DNA of 64,000 bases from Pseudomonas sivasensis (GTDB lineage: Bacteria; Pseudomonadota; Gammaproteobacteria; Pseudomonadales; Pseudomonadaceae), in assembly GCF_013778505.1 (NCBI RefSeq), contig NZ_JAAOWU010000002.1, positions 434,001-498,000 on the forward strand. The letters run 5' to 3'. Each line of letters begins with the position of its first letter. Position 1 is the stretch's first letter. The notes beneath the pieces are model-generated. The model saw only the letters and a list, made by a program, of their open reading frames with translations, searched no databases and was not told the DNA's origin. The position numbers and the translations under genes are program-made. Positions 55,588 to 64,000 of the stretch are shown piece by piece.

Positions 55588-56291
55588 CAGCACGCCTCCC
55601 CAAGGGTGGCGGTGACGCCACCGTCAGCATCGCGGCGGCAACTGATACGCCTAATCTGCAAGCCACTGGCACGGGCCAGAGGTTCGTCATGGGTGGCGAT
55701 CACACAGGCGGCGCGGTGCTCATGGGCCTGGGCCAACAGGGCGTGCATCACGCGCTCGGCATTCAGCGGGTCAAGGGACGCGGTCGGCTCATCCGCCAGC
55801 ACCAGTTGCGGTGCATGGGCCAGGGCTCGGGCGCAGCTCACGCGCTGGCGCTGGCCCACCGACAGCGCCGAGGGTTTCTTCGCCAACTGGTCACTGATTT
55901 CCAACTGCTCGGCCAGGCGCGCCACACTGCCATCGTCTTTCAAGCCCAGCAGTTGCCGGGACAGGGCGATGTTGCCGCGCACATCGAGAAAGCCAAGCAG
56001 GCCACCGGTTTGCAGCACGTAGCCCAAGTGCTGGCTGCGCAACTGCGCCAGCCGCGATTGCTGATCCGCACGCCACAGACTGCCAATGTCGATCGCATTA
56101 AATTCGAAGTGCCCCACCTGATCCGGCGCCAGGACCAACGCCAGCAAATCCAGCAAGGTGCTCTTGCCGCAACCGCTGGGCCCAACAATCGCCACTTGCT
56201 CACCCGCGCGCAGCGCCAGCGCCGGGATCACCAGGCTATAGCGCTGGCTACCGACGCCCCGGCTCTTGTGCACCGCGCTCAGGGTCAGCAT
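55587..56291 (-). CDS. tagT: T6SS-associated ABC ATPase TagT
   Basis: A 234-residue LolD-like ABC ATPase. The Walker A is IVGPSGCGKSTLLDLLA, the signature SALSVGQRQRVSCARAL, and the Walker B PQLVLADEPTASLD with a distal histidine in CVIATHDEPLA. It powers or gates TagS in the inner membrane. Its start shares one base with the ppkA stop (TAATG), a sign of coupled translation. Confidence 0.9.
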   Translation of the reverse strand: MLTLSAVHKSRGVGSQRYSLVIPALALRAGEQVAIVGPSGCGKSTLLDLLALVLAPDQVGHFEFNAIDIGSLWRADQQSRLAQLRSQHLGYVLQTGGLLGFLDVRGNIALSRQLLGLKDDGSVARLAEQLEISDQLAKKPSALSVGQRQRVSCARALAHAPQLVLADEPTASLDPLNAERVMHALLAQAHEHRAACVIATHDEPLARASGLQIRRISCRRDADGGVTATLGEAC

Positions 56292-59263
56292 TACGGCAGC
56301 GTCGACAACGGCACGCGGTACAACGCATCGCCCGGCTCGGCATCGCCGAAACGGACCCAGTTGGCCACGTCGTTATGGAAGGTTTCGTAGAGGCGGATTT
56401 TCGAATCCAGCTCGTCGATAAAGTCTTCCTGCTCGGCCACGCTCAACGACAACCACAAGTCCTGGGTCATGTTCAGCGACTTGCTGCGGTACGGCAGGCC
56501 TTCCAGGTATTCGCCGAGAATGCCGCCATCGGCCAAGTTGCCGCCCTTGCGCAGGGCTTGCGGGTCGCGGCTCATGTAGGCAGAGGCGCTGGCAATTTCC
56601 TGGAAGAAATCCTTGGGTGACGTCTGGGTCTTGCGCGCCGCGTCGACGATCAGTTTCAGCGACTGCTGCAAATCGTTGAGCTGCAACTTGGTCAGCATCA
56701 CGCACACCTGGAACGCCGGCAGCGCCGGGTTGGTCAGGTCGCGATCGGCAGTCCAGGCGCTAACCAGCTGCGGCGCCTGGCTCGCGGTTTTGCGGCCGAG
56801 GAAGTCCATGTGCATGGCGTAACCAACGGCGGCAGATTTATCCGCCAAGGTCGGTGCCGAACTGAGCAGCGGGACCGGTTGCGGCGTGTTGCTGCGCACT
56901 TGATGCACCAGGTTGGCGAATACGCTGCCGATCTCATCGACGCGCTCACCCAACTTACGCACATCACCACCGGGCACCGGTGTGTACAAGTCGCCGATCT
57001 GCGGGTTGGCGTCGGCGGTGAGGATGCGGTACTGGCTCTCGGCGCCAGCGTGGGTTTTCTTGCCGGCGTCGGTGCGCAGGTGCAGAGCGTAAATCTTGAT
57101 CTGCTTGCCCAGCGCGGCCTGGCGCACTTCGGCTTCGTTCATCTGGGTGGCGGCGAATGGGTCGTTCTTGCGCAGCGCGCCAGCATCGGTGACCAGCAGA
57201 ATGATGCGCCCGCCATAACCAGACCAGTCCATGCCGTCCACAGCCTGCATCACCCCGGCAAACGCGTCTTCGTTGAACGAATGGCTGGAAACGCTGGACG
57301 CTTTGACTTGCCGCGCCATGTCGAGGAAGCGTTGTGGATCACGCCCCTGGTCGAGGCTGATCAGGGTTTTGGCCACGTATTCCAGGCCAGGGGTTTTCTT
57401 GATGCTGCTGCGAAAACCGACCATGCCGAAGCTGACGCTATCGAGTTCGCCGCGTTCGGCGATGCGGGTTTGCAGCTCATGAACCACGTCACGGATCTGG
57501 TCGATATACGGCTGCATCGACACGGTGGTATCCACTACCAGCACCACCGCAGTGCGGAAGGCATCGGAATTGGCGTTGATCACCGGCGTGGCAGGCTTGG
57601 CCACGGCGCTGCTGCCGGGGTCGATGGAAGCGACATTGAGCAACTGCACCGGCTGACCGTTTTCGTCGAAGCTCTCTTTGGAGTCAAAGATCGGCAACAG
57701 GTAAAACTGGTTCTGCGGCACGGCGCTGGCCGTCGGTTCCAGGGCAAGGATTTGCCCGTTGTCTTCGCTGTTTTTCTGCGCTTTGGCCAGCGCGCTCTTG
57801 GCGGCGGCCGGGTCGGCGAGCAGCTTTTCCACTTCCCCCGATTGCCGCAGGAACATCACCGGCGCACGGCCCGAGCGCTCGGTGAACTTGAGCACCAGGC
57901 TTTGTTTCCAGTCGCTGACTTGCGAGGCCGGCAACCAACCGTCGCTGCGCCCATCGGTGGCGGTGCCGACGCGTACCCACGGTTGCCCCTCAATGTCTTT
58001 GCGTTGGTACACGTAAAGCACCGAGAACGCCGGCAGCGCCTTGCCAGCCGCGCTGCCTGCCTCATCCGAAAGCTTCGCGCCCGGCTTGCTGAGGACGCGC
58101 TGGAACAGGGTTTTCTTGCCCGCCATCAACAGCGGACGTTGACCGCCATCCGCCTCAACCACTGCCGCTGCAGGTGTTGCTGGGGGTGTTGCTGCGGGGA
58201 CTACGGCGGCCGGTGGTTTGGCCGGTTCATCATCGCCACTCAGCCACCAATAGGAAGCGCCGCCAATCGCCAGGGCAACCGCCACAGCCACCGCTGCCAG
58301 CGCCAACACAGGCCCGCGACGCTGCTCGCTGTGCTGCGTCGGCGGCACCACCGGTTGGCGCACTGGCTCGGGTTTGGCTGTCGGGATTTCGATGGACTCC
58401 GGCGTGATACCCGCTAGGTCAAAACTCACCGGGATCGGCAGTGGTCGCACCAGCGTGGCTTCCGGCGAATCCGCCGGCAGTTGGTCCAGCGCCAGCAGCA
58501 ATGCCGCTGCATCCGGGAACCGCTCGGCCGGATCCTTGGCCAACAACTTACGCAACACGCCCTGATAACGACCGTGGTGCACCGGCAATTCTGGCAACGG
58601 TTCGGTCAGGTGCGCCAGCGCGGTGGAGAGCGCGTCGGTGCCGCTATACGGCAGCTTGCCGACGAGAATTTCATAGAGCACCACGCCCAACGCATACAGG
58701 TCGGCGCGCCCGTCGATCTCCTGGCCCCGCGCCTGTTCCGGGCTCATGTAGCTCGGCGTACCGACGGCGAAACCGGCCTGGGTGAACTGGGTGCGGTCGT
58801 CCAGGGACTTGGCGATGCCAAAGTCCGAGAGCACCGCCGTACCGTCAGCGCGGAACAGGATGTTCGCCGGCTTGACGTCCCGGTGTACCAATCCTTGAGC
58901 GTGGGCATACCCCAGCGCCGAAGCGATCTGGCGGATCAATGTCACGCCCTGCTCCGGGGTCATACCCGCGGCGATACGCTCCTTGAGCGTACCGTTGGGC
59001 AGGAACTCCATGGCCATGTAATACAGCTCACCGACATTGCCGATGTCATGGATGGTCACCGTATGCGGGTGCGACAGGCGCGCCAGGGTCTTGCCCTCGC
59101 GCAGGAAGCGCTCGCAGAAGCTCGGGTCGGCTGCCAATGCCGCCGCCATCACCTTCAATGCCACCTTGCGCTCCAGCGAGCGCTGGGTCGCCAGGTACAC
59201 GCTGGCCATGGCGCCTTCGCCGATCTCGCCTTCGATGTCGTAGCCAGGAATCACAATGTTCAT
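56291..59263 (-). CDS. ppkA: Serine/threonine protein kinase PpkA with von Willebrand A domain
   Basis: A 990-residue transmembrane kinase. The cytoplasmic kinase domain (about 8-265) has the ATP loop GEIGEGAMASVYLA, Lys37, HRDVKPANI (Asp129) and DFG (147-149). Residues about 318-341 form the single membrane helix. A periplasmic SH3-like region (about 380-460) and a von Willebrand A domain (about 572-770, MIDAS DTTVS at 578-582) follow. In P. aeruginosa PpkA phosphorylates Fha1 to activate T6SS assembly after TagQRST input. The fha gene is not in the window. Length is near the usual 1030. Confidence 0.94.
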   Translation of the reverse strand: MNIVIPGYDIEGEIGEGAMASVYLATQRSLERKVALKVMAAALAADPSFCERFLREGKTLARLSHPHTVTIHDIGNVGELYYMAMEFLPNGTLKERIAAGMTPEQGVTLIRQIASALGYAHAQGLVHRDVKPANILFRADGTAVLSDFGIAKSLDDRTQFTQAGFAVGTPSYMSPEQARGQEIDGRADLYALGVVLYEILVGKLPYSGTDALSTALAHLTEPLPELPVHHGRYQGVLRKLLAKDPAERFPDAAALLLALDQLPADSPEATLVRPLPIPVSFDLAGITPESIEIPTAKPEPVRQPVVPPTQHSEQRRGPVLALAAVAVAVALAIGGASYWWLSGDDEPAKPPAAVVPAATPPATPAAAVVEADGGQRPLLMAGKKTLFQRVLSKPGAKLSDEAGSAAGKALPAFSVLYVYQRKDIEGQPWVRVGTATDGRSDGWLPASQVSDWKQSLVLKFTERSGRAPVMFLRQSGEVEKLLADPAAAKSALAKAQKNSEDNGQILALEPTASAVPQNQFYLLPIFDSKESFDENGQPVQLLNVASIDPGSSAVAKPATPVINANSDAFRTAVVLVVDTTVSMQPYIDQIRDVVHELQTRIAERGELDSVSFGMVGFRSSIKKTPGLEYVAKTLISLDQGRDPQRFLDMARQVKASSVSSHSFNEDAFAGVMQAVDGMDWSGYGGRIILLVTDAGALRKNDPFAATQMNEAEVRQAALGKQIKIYALHLRTDAGKKTHAGAESQYRILTADANPQIGDLYTPVPGGDVRKLGERVDEIGSVFANLVHQVRSNTPQPVPLLSSAPTLADKSAAVGYAMHMDFLGRKTASQAPQLVSAWTADRDLTNPALPAFQVCVMLTKLQLNDLQQSLKLIVDAARKTQTSPKDFFQEIASASAYMSRDPQALRKGGNLADGGILGEYLEGLPYRSKSLNMTQDLWLSLSVAEQEDFIDELDSKIRLYETFHNDVANWVRFGDAEPGDALYRVPLSTLP

Positions 59264-59979
59264 GCCGATACCTTCACAACGATGGCGGTGATGTTGTCCG
59301 GCGCGCCGCGATTGAGCCCCAGGTGCACCAGGCTGCGCACGATTTCATCCGGCGCGTCGTGGCTGAGCACTTCGCGAATTTCATGGTCTTCGACGGTCTT
59401 GTTCAGGCCATCGCTGCACAGCAGGTAGCTGTCGCCGGGGGCGATCAACAGGTCGACCACCGCCACTTCAAGCTGGGCTTCCACGCCAATGGCGCGAGTG
59501 ACGATATTGGCGCGCGGATGCACGCGGGCGTCGGCTTCGCTGAGCAGGCCGCTGTCTTGCAGATCTTGCACGTAGCTGTGGTCGCGGGAAATACCTTCGA
59601 GCACGCCATCGCGCAGGCGGTACAGGCGACTGTCACCAGCCCACAGGCATACACCGCGCAAGCCACGCGTGGCGAGTACGACCACGGTGCTGCCCATCAT
59701 GGTCACGCCACGATTGGCGGTTTCTTCGCGCACGGCGGCGTTGATGCGGATCAGGTCATTGCGCAGGGCCGCCGAGTATTCGTCCAGGGAGCGGCCCAAC
59801 GGCACACTGCGCAGGCTGTCGACGATCAGGCTGCTGACATAATCCCCTGCCGCATGCCCGCCCATGCCATCGGCCACCACCCACAGGCGGTTTTCCGGCA
59901 GGTCCAGGCACGCGTCTTCGTTAACTTGGCGCACCATGCCCACATGGCTTTTGCTCGCGGATTTGTACGTCGCCCCCAT
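59260..59979 (-). CDS. pppA: PP2C-type protein phosphatase PppA
   Basis: A 239-residue PP2C (PPM) phosphatase that opposes PpkA. The metal-binding aspartates lie in DACLDLPENRLWVVADGMGGHAAGDYVSSL and in LLCSDGLNKTV and GAPDNITAIVV. Loss of PppA raises H1-T6SS activity in P. aeruginosa. Its end overlaps the ppkA start by 4 bp (ATGA) and its start abuts the tagF stop, so kinase and phosphatase are made from one message. Confidence 0.94.
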   Translation of the reverse strand: MGATYKSASKSHVGMVRQVNEDACLDLPENRLWVVADGMGGHAAGDYVSSLIVDSLRSVPLGRSLDEYSAALRNDLIRINAAVREETANRGVTMMGSTVVVLATRGLRGVCLWAGDSRLYRLRDGVLEGISRDHSYVQDLQDSGLLSEADARVHPRANIVTRAIGVEAQLEVAVVDLLIAPGDSYLLCSDGLNKTVEDHEIREVLSHDAPDEIVRSLVHLGLNRGAPDNITAIVVKVSA

Positions 59980-60633
59980 CTACACCACACCTTCTTGTCC
60001 GAGCAAAAACTGCGCAAAATCACCGGCGGCAGGTAAGCCCTGACACCGTAATAAACCAGGGGAAATACGTTCCGACCCTCGGCCCCACCACAGGCTTGCG
60101 CCTTCGCAGGCCTGTTCGGCGAGCGCGGTCATGCGCCCATGGGGCACGGTGGCGGACACCCTTTGCAGGCCCGCGAAACGGCTATCGACCGCGCGCGGCT
60201 CACTGGCTGGAAAGCCGAGGGTATCGAGGCCATCGTTGAAGCTTTCAAAGGTCGCGCCGGTGTCCAACGTGCTGAGCAACAGCTCTTCGGCATGCTCGAA
60301 CCACGTGTCCGGCCCGCCTACCAATGAGGCGGGATTGGTGTCGTGATCAAGCAAGGCCACCACCGCCAACGGAAAATAGCGCCCGACCCGATCGATACTC
60401 GGCATCACCACACCCGCCGCCGCATCCGGCCCGCACACGCCCGGCGCCAGTACAAAACGCCAAAGCGGACTGACTAGGTAAACGTTGAGCCAATCACCGC
60501 CCAGGCTGTTCTGGCTGGCCAGCAAACCCGCGGCCAGCCAACTGTCCCACGGACCGACAAAACTCTGGGGCAATGCGCGGCTGACAAAATCCCCGCGACT
60601 GGCCAACTTGCCGTAGAAACCCAGTGTCGTCAT
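59980..60633 (-). CDS. tagF: T6SS posttranslational repressor TagF
   Basis: A 217-residue TagF protein: MTTLGFYGKLASRGDFVSRALPQSFVGPWDSWLAAGL at the N terminus is typical, with WRFVLAPGVCGPDAAAGVVMPSIDRVGRYFPLAVVAL and SLWWGRG later. TagF restrains H1-T6SS independently of the PpkA route in P. aeruginosa. The start ATG at 60633 overlaps the tssM stop by 4 bp. Longer in-frame sequence upstream lies inside tssM. Confidence 0.92.
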   Translation of the reverse strand: MTTLGFYGKLASRGDFVSRALPQSFVGPWDSWLAAGLLASQNSLGGDWLNVYLVSPLWRFVLAPGVCGPDAAAGVVMPSIDRVGRYFPLAVVALLDHDTNPASLVGGPDTWFEHAEELLLSTLDTGATFESFNDGLDTLGFPASEPRAVDSRFAGLQRVSATVPHGRMTALAEQACEGASLWWGRGSERISPGLLRCQGLPAAGDFAQFLLGQEGVV

Positions 60634-63600
60634 AGCCGCTCCGGCAGGCTGAAGCCACTGAGCACGCGGTTCTTGAACGGGTTGAAAGCACTGTTGGCGC
60701 GCAACTCGTAGGCGATGCTCGCGCCGTCGACCCGCAGCCGCAGGTTGAAGCGGTCCGGCGAGTTGCCAGCGGTGAGGTCCGATTGCTCCAACAGGCGGAA
60801 CCACGCCCATGGGCCGTCAAGTGTCACGCCCGAACGGCCGCTGGCCGATGGCGGCATGATGGAAATGCGCACCACGCCAATGCTGCCGGGGTTCGGCCAT
60901 TGCATCGCCACCGGACGGCTTGGACCGTGGTCGTAGCTCAGTTGCTGGCCGTCGAGATCGAGCAAGAACTGGGTGATGGTCGGGTCCATCGACACCGGTT
61001 TGAGTTCGAAACGGACGATGGGCTGCGTGCCCCCGGAGCGGAAAAACGCATCGCGGATTGTCGCGGCGCGCTGGAAGGTTTGCAGCACACCCGGCGCGAT
61101 CCCCAGCTTCTGCGCCGCGCCCGGCTGCCAGCGCCAAGTCTGCGCGGACGTGTCCACATACGGCTGCAGGTATTTACGGAAGTAGTTATCCATCACCCCG
61201 CCCACACCAAAGAACTGCCCGAAGTCATCCAGCGTGGCGTCCCGCGCACTGCCCGGCGACATCGGATAACGCCCCGCCAGGGACTGGCGATACACGTTGA
61301 CCACTTCGCTGACCCATGCCGCGTTCAGTTGGTTACGCACCCCGCCCATCATGCTGTTGGTGGTGGAGTTGACCACCGACTTGACCATGCCCTGCACCAG
61401 CGGCGGCTGGCGTTCGGCGTTCAGACTGACCCGCGTGGCAGCAGCCGCCGCCTGGTTCTTCGCCTCACCGAGCAACGCGTCGCCACTGGCACCGACCATG
61501 GCGCTGACCTGCACATACAGCGCGTTCATGTCCGACAACAAACCATCAATAGCGGCTGGCTCGCCTTCATTTTTACTGACGATGCTGTTGAGTTCGGCAA
61601 AGTGCGCGGTGACCGGATCATCCGCTGCCGCCGGCGCATTGGCCGTCGGTTGCTCCTGGCCGAGCAGGCTGCCGAGGCGCTCCTTGAGCTTGTCGACGCC
61701 GCCTTCCACCGGCACGCCTTTGGCGGCCAATTGGCGCTCTTCAGTTTGCAGATCGGTTTCCTTGGCCACCGCAACCAGCAGCTTTTTCAGCGGTGAAGTC
61801 GGCCCGGAAATTACCCGCAGGACATCGGCCGCCTGGGCCACGCTGGTGATCGGCACAAAGTCGATGTCGGCGAGCAAGGCATCCCACTGGCGCTGGTAGT
61901 CCTGGAAGTACAGGCGACGCACATCGGCGGCGAGGCTGACCACGTTCTGCTGATCGGCCTGCTCGCGGCCCAACACCCACTGCTCTTCAGCCAAGGTGCC
62001 GGTCTGGTTCAGGCTGCTCAGCAGGAATGCCTGGCGATAGCCCTTGGCGGTGAAAAAACCACTCAACGGCTCGCCCAACGGCTTGCCGCTTTTACGGCTG
62101 AACACCAGCGCGGCATCGCGGCCGGCGGCTTCGTTGATACGGAAGTCCGGGATGCCTTCAGGCAGTTTCTGGCGTTTGACCCGGTCGTAGACCCGCTGGG
62201 CCACTGGCAGCTGTTGCAACTGGCGACGCAGGTCATCAATCAAGCGCGGATCGAGGCGTGCGCTCGGAGGGTGACGATCAAACAGCGCCTGCAAGTGCCC
62301 GGTCAGCGCCTGGCGCTGATCGGCCGGCAGGTCGCGCGGCAGGTTGCGGTCCCAATCGAGGGCGATCCAGGCCTTGATGAAGTCCGGGTCGTAATGCTCG
62401 CTGTCGGCGAGCATCAGGTAGGCCTTGAGGCCTTCGTAGAGGAAATCGGAATTGCCACCGCCGTGCAGCTGCTCCTCGATGCGCGTCACCAAGCGTGGCG
62501 CGAAGACCGCGATCAACAACTTGCGGTACACGCTGGCGGATTCGGCTTCGAGCATGTCGCCCTGATACAAGCCAAGACCTTCGGACCAGCTCGGCGAGTC
62601 GCCCGCGAGGTTCTTCACCGCGTTGAGCAACGGCAGCACGGCGAGGACTTCACGCTGCGCCGGGCTTAGGTTCTGCACCGTCTGGCCCAACGGCGCGACC
62701 TTTTGGTCGACCTGAGCGATATACGCCTGGTTGGCGCGATAACTCACCCACCACAGGCCGCTGACCACCACCACCAACGCCACGGTGGCCGCCAGCACGC
62801 CGCGCGCAATCCACTTGCGCCGCCGCTCGACCTTCGGGTTCACCCCCACCAAGCCACGCTCGGCAAACGCCACCGCGGTGAAGAGTTTTTCGATGAAGTA
62901 ACTGCGCCCGGTGCCGCTCTGCCGTGCCAGGTGCTGGCGGTCCAGGTTCATGCTCTGGGCCATGGCGCCGATCAGGCGGTCAATCGGGCTGCCTTCTTGG
63001 GTACCGCTGGTGAAATACACACCGCGCAGCAACACGCGCTCTTCAAAGGCGTTGGGTTTGAACACGCCTTCGAGGAAGCTTTGCAGGCAATCCTTCAACG
63101 CGCCGAACTGCTGCGGGAAGCCGTAGATCAGGTCGCGCCGCGCCGGGTCGCGCTCCTGTTGCAGACGCTCAACCAAACGCTCATTGAGGCGCTGCTCCAG
63201 ACCCGCGAATTCGCTTTGCAGATGGGCCAGAGGGCTGTCGCTGTTTTTACCGTCGTCCAGGGCAAAGGTCATGCCCCACACCTGGGCGCGCTCTTCCTTG
63301 CTCAGGTTGTCGAAGTACTCCATGAAACCCGGCACCAGGTCGAGCTTGGTCAGCATCAGGTAGATCGGGAAACGCACGCCCAATTGGGTGTACAGCTCCT
63401 GGATGCGCAGGCGAATCGCGGCAGCATGGGCAGCGCGCTCGGCATCAGTGCCGAGCAGCAAATCCGAGAGGCTGATGGCGATAAATGCGCCGTCGATAGG
63501 GCGGCGTGAACGCTGCTTTTTCAGCAGGTCAAGGAAGCCCAGCCACGCGGCTTTATCCACCGTGGAGTTGCTGTCCTGAGTGGTGTAGCGGCCAGCGGTG

Positions 63601-64000
63601 TCGAGCAATACTGCTTGATCGGTGAACCACCAATCGCAGTTGCGCGTACCGCCGACGCCACGCACCGCACCGGCGCCCAACTGCGCAGCCAACGGGAAGT
63701 GCAAACCGGAATTGACCAGCGCGGTGGTCTTGCCCGAACCCGGCGGGCCGATGATCACGTACCACGGCAGCTCATAGAGATTGCGGCGCTCGTCACCGCC
63801 GAGCTTGGCTTTTTTCAGCAGCGCCAGGGCTTCGTCCATGCGCTGGCGCAGGGTGGTGAGCTCTTCGGCAGTGGCCACGCTGTTGGGGTCGGCCGGGGTT
63901 TCGGCAGCCAGGCTGCGCATCACTTCGGCCGCTTGGCGCCGCGCCTGGATGATGCGGAACACGCGGTAGGCGATCCACACCGCGAACACCAGGATGATCA
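60630..64000 (-). CDS. tssM: T6SS membrane-complex subunit TssM (IcmF), N terminus cut by window edge
   Basis: About 1123 residues are visible and the frame runs off the right edge. The first segment (IILVFAVWIAYRVFRII) is a membrane helix, so little is missing from the usual 1100-1200 residues. The cytoplasmic nucleotide-binding domain has Walker A GPPGSGKTTALVNSG. A further helix occurs near WIARGVLAATVALVVVVSGLWWVSY, then a long periplasmic region with the type VI C-terminal domain (FRLLEQSDLTA). TssM spans the inner membrane and joins TssL and TssJ. It is upstream in the operon of tagF, pppA and ppkA. Confidence 0.95.
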   Translation of the reverse strand, partial: IILVFAVWIAYRVFRIIQARRQAAEVMRSLAAETPADPNSVATAEELTTLRQRMDEALALLKKAKLGGDERRNLYELPWYVIIGPPGSGKTTALVNSGLHFPLAAQLGAGAVRGVGGTRNCDWWFTDQAVLLDTAGRYTTQDSNSTVDKAAWLGFLDLLKKQRSRRPIDGAFIAISLSDLLLGTDAERAAHAAAIRLRIQELYTQLGVRFPIYLMLTKLDLVPGFMEYFDNLSKEERAQVWGMTFALDDGKNSDSPLAHLQSEFAGLEQRLNERLVERLQQERDPARRDLIYGFPQQFGALKDCLQSFLEGVFKPNAFEERVLLRGVYFTSGTQEGSPIDRLIGAMAQSMNLDRQHLARQSGTGRSYFIEKLFTAVAFAERGLVGVNPKVERRRKWIARGVLAATVALVVVVSGLWWVSYRANQAYIAQVDQKVAPLGQTVQNLSPAQREVLAVLPLLNAVKNLAGDSPSWSEGLGLYQGDMLEAESASVYRKLLIAVFAPRLVTRIEEQLHGGGNSDFLYEGLKAYLMLADSEHYDPDFIKAWIALDWDRNLPRDLPADQRQALTGHLQALFDRHPPSARLDPRLIDDLRRQLQQLPVAQRVYDRVKRQKLPEGIPDFRINEAAGRDAALVFSRKSGKPLGEPLSGFFTAKGYRQAFLLSSLNQTGTLAEEQWVLGREQADQQNVVSLAADVRRLYFQDYQRQWDALLADIDFVPITSVAQAADVLRVISGPTSPLKKLLVAVAKETDLQTEERQLAAKGVPVEGGVDKLKERLGSLLGQEQPTANAPAAADDPVTAHFAELNSIVSKNEGEPAAIDGLLSDMNALYVQVSAMVGASGDALLGEAKNQAAAAATRVSLNAERQPPLVQGMVKSVVNSTTNSMMGGVRNQLNAAWVSEVVNVYRQSLAGRYPMSPGSARDATLDDFGQFFGVGGVMDNYFRKYLQPYVDTSAQTWRWQPGAAQKLGIAPGVLQTFQRAATIRDAFFRSGGTQPIVRFELKPVSMDPTITQFLLDLDGQQLSYDHGPSRPVAMQWPNPGSIGVVRISIMPPSASGRSGVTLDGPWAWFRLLEQSDLTAGNSPDRFNLRLRVDGASIAYELRANSAFNPFKNRVLSGFSLPERL

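Noticed and set aside
56810..58417. Large plus-strand open frame inside ppkA.
   Set aside because: It is antisense to the PpkA kinase/VWA protein and shows no domain.

Overview
The window is a piece of a Pseudomonas chromosome, most likely from the P. fluorescens group. The evidence is family-level protein similarity, the gene order, the GC-rich codon use, and two 92-bp paired palindromes of the GTGGGAGGG..GCCCCCGAT type that are typical of fluorescent pseudomonads. From recall, the order of the core genes follows the P. aeruginosa PAO1 region PA5290-PA5347. No database search was possible.

Region 1 (1-12.6 kb): the 3' end of yifB/comM, a chemoreceptor, a LysR regulator, a MATE exporter, a GGDEF/EAL protein of the ProE type, rep helicase, xpt, an acetyl-CoA hydrolase/transferase family protein and cytochrome c5. 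Region 2 (12.7-25.5 kb) is an amine and D-alanine catabolism neighbourhood: pauR, dadX, a RidA protein, dadA and divergent dadR, then a PauB-type glutamylpolyamine oxidase, a MocR regulator, a phospholipase D-type lipoprotein, an MFS transporter, the KauB/PuuC aldehyde dehydrogenase and a small cupin protein.

Region 3 (25.5-42.2 kb) is housekeeping: rpmBG, a solitary oligopeptide-binding protein, radC, coaBC-dut-algC-argB, pyrE divergent from crc, rph divergent from yicC-gmk-rpoZ-spoT-ridA, and two tandem paralogous lipoproteins of unknown function. Region 4 (42.2-50.5 kb) holds an SDR epimerase, exbB-exbD-tonB, oxyR, recG, a YbaK-HDOD fusion protein and a small conserved protein.

Region 5 (50.5-64 kb) leaves the core. 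An A+T-rich gene with no recognised family and an internal sequence duplication sits next to the regulatory half of a type VI secretion locus on the minus strand: tssM-tagF-pppA-ppkA-tagT-tagS-tagR-tagQ. This is the threonine-phosphorylation (TPP) signalling cassette known from H1-T6SS of P. aeruginosa. Except for the 84-bp gap before tagQ, its genes overlap or abut. The T6SS structural genes must continue to the right of the window.

I found no tRNA, rRNA, CRISPR array, insertion sequence or prophage. The least-explained items are the A+T-rich gene at 50737-51588, the lipoprotein pair at 40632-42175, and several strong inverted repeats in leaders or divergent promoters (coaBC, pyrE/crc, gmk-rpoZ, dadA/dadR, kauB/cupin).
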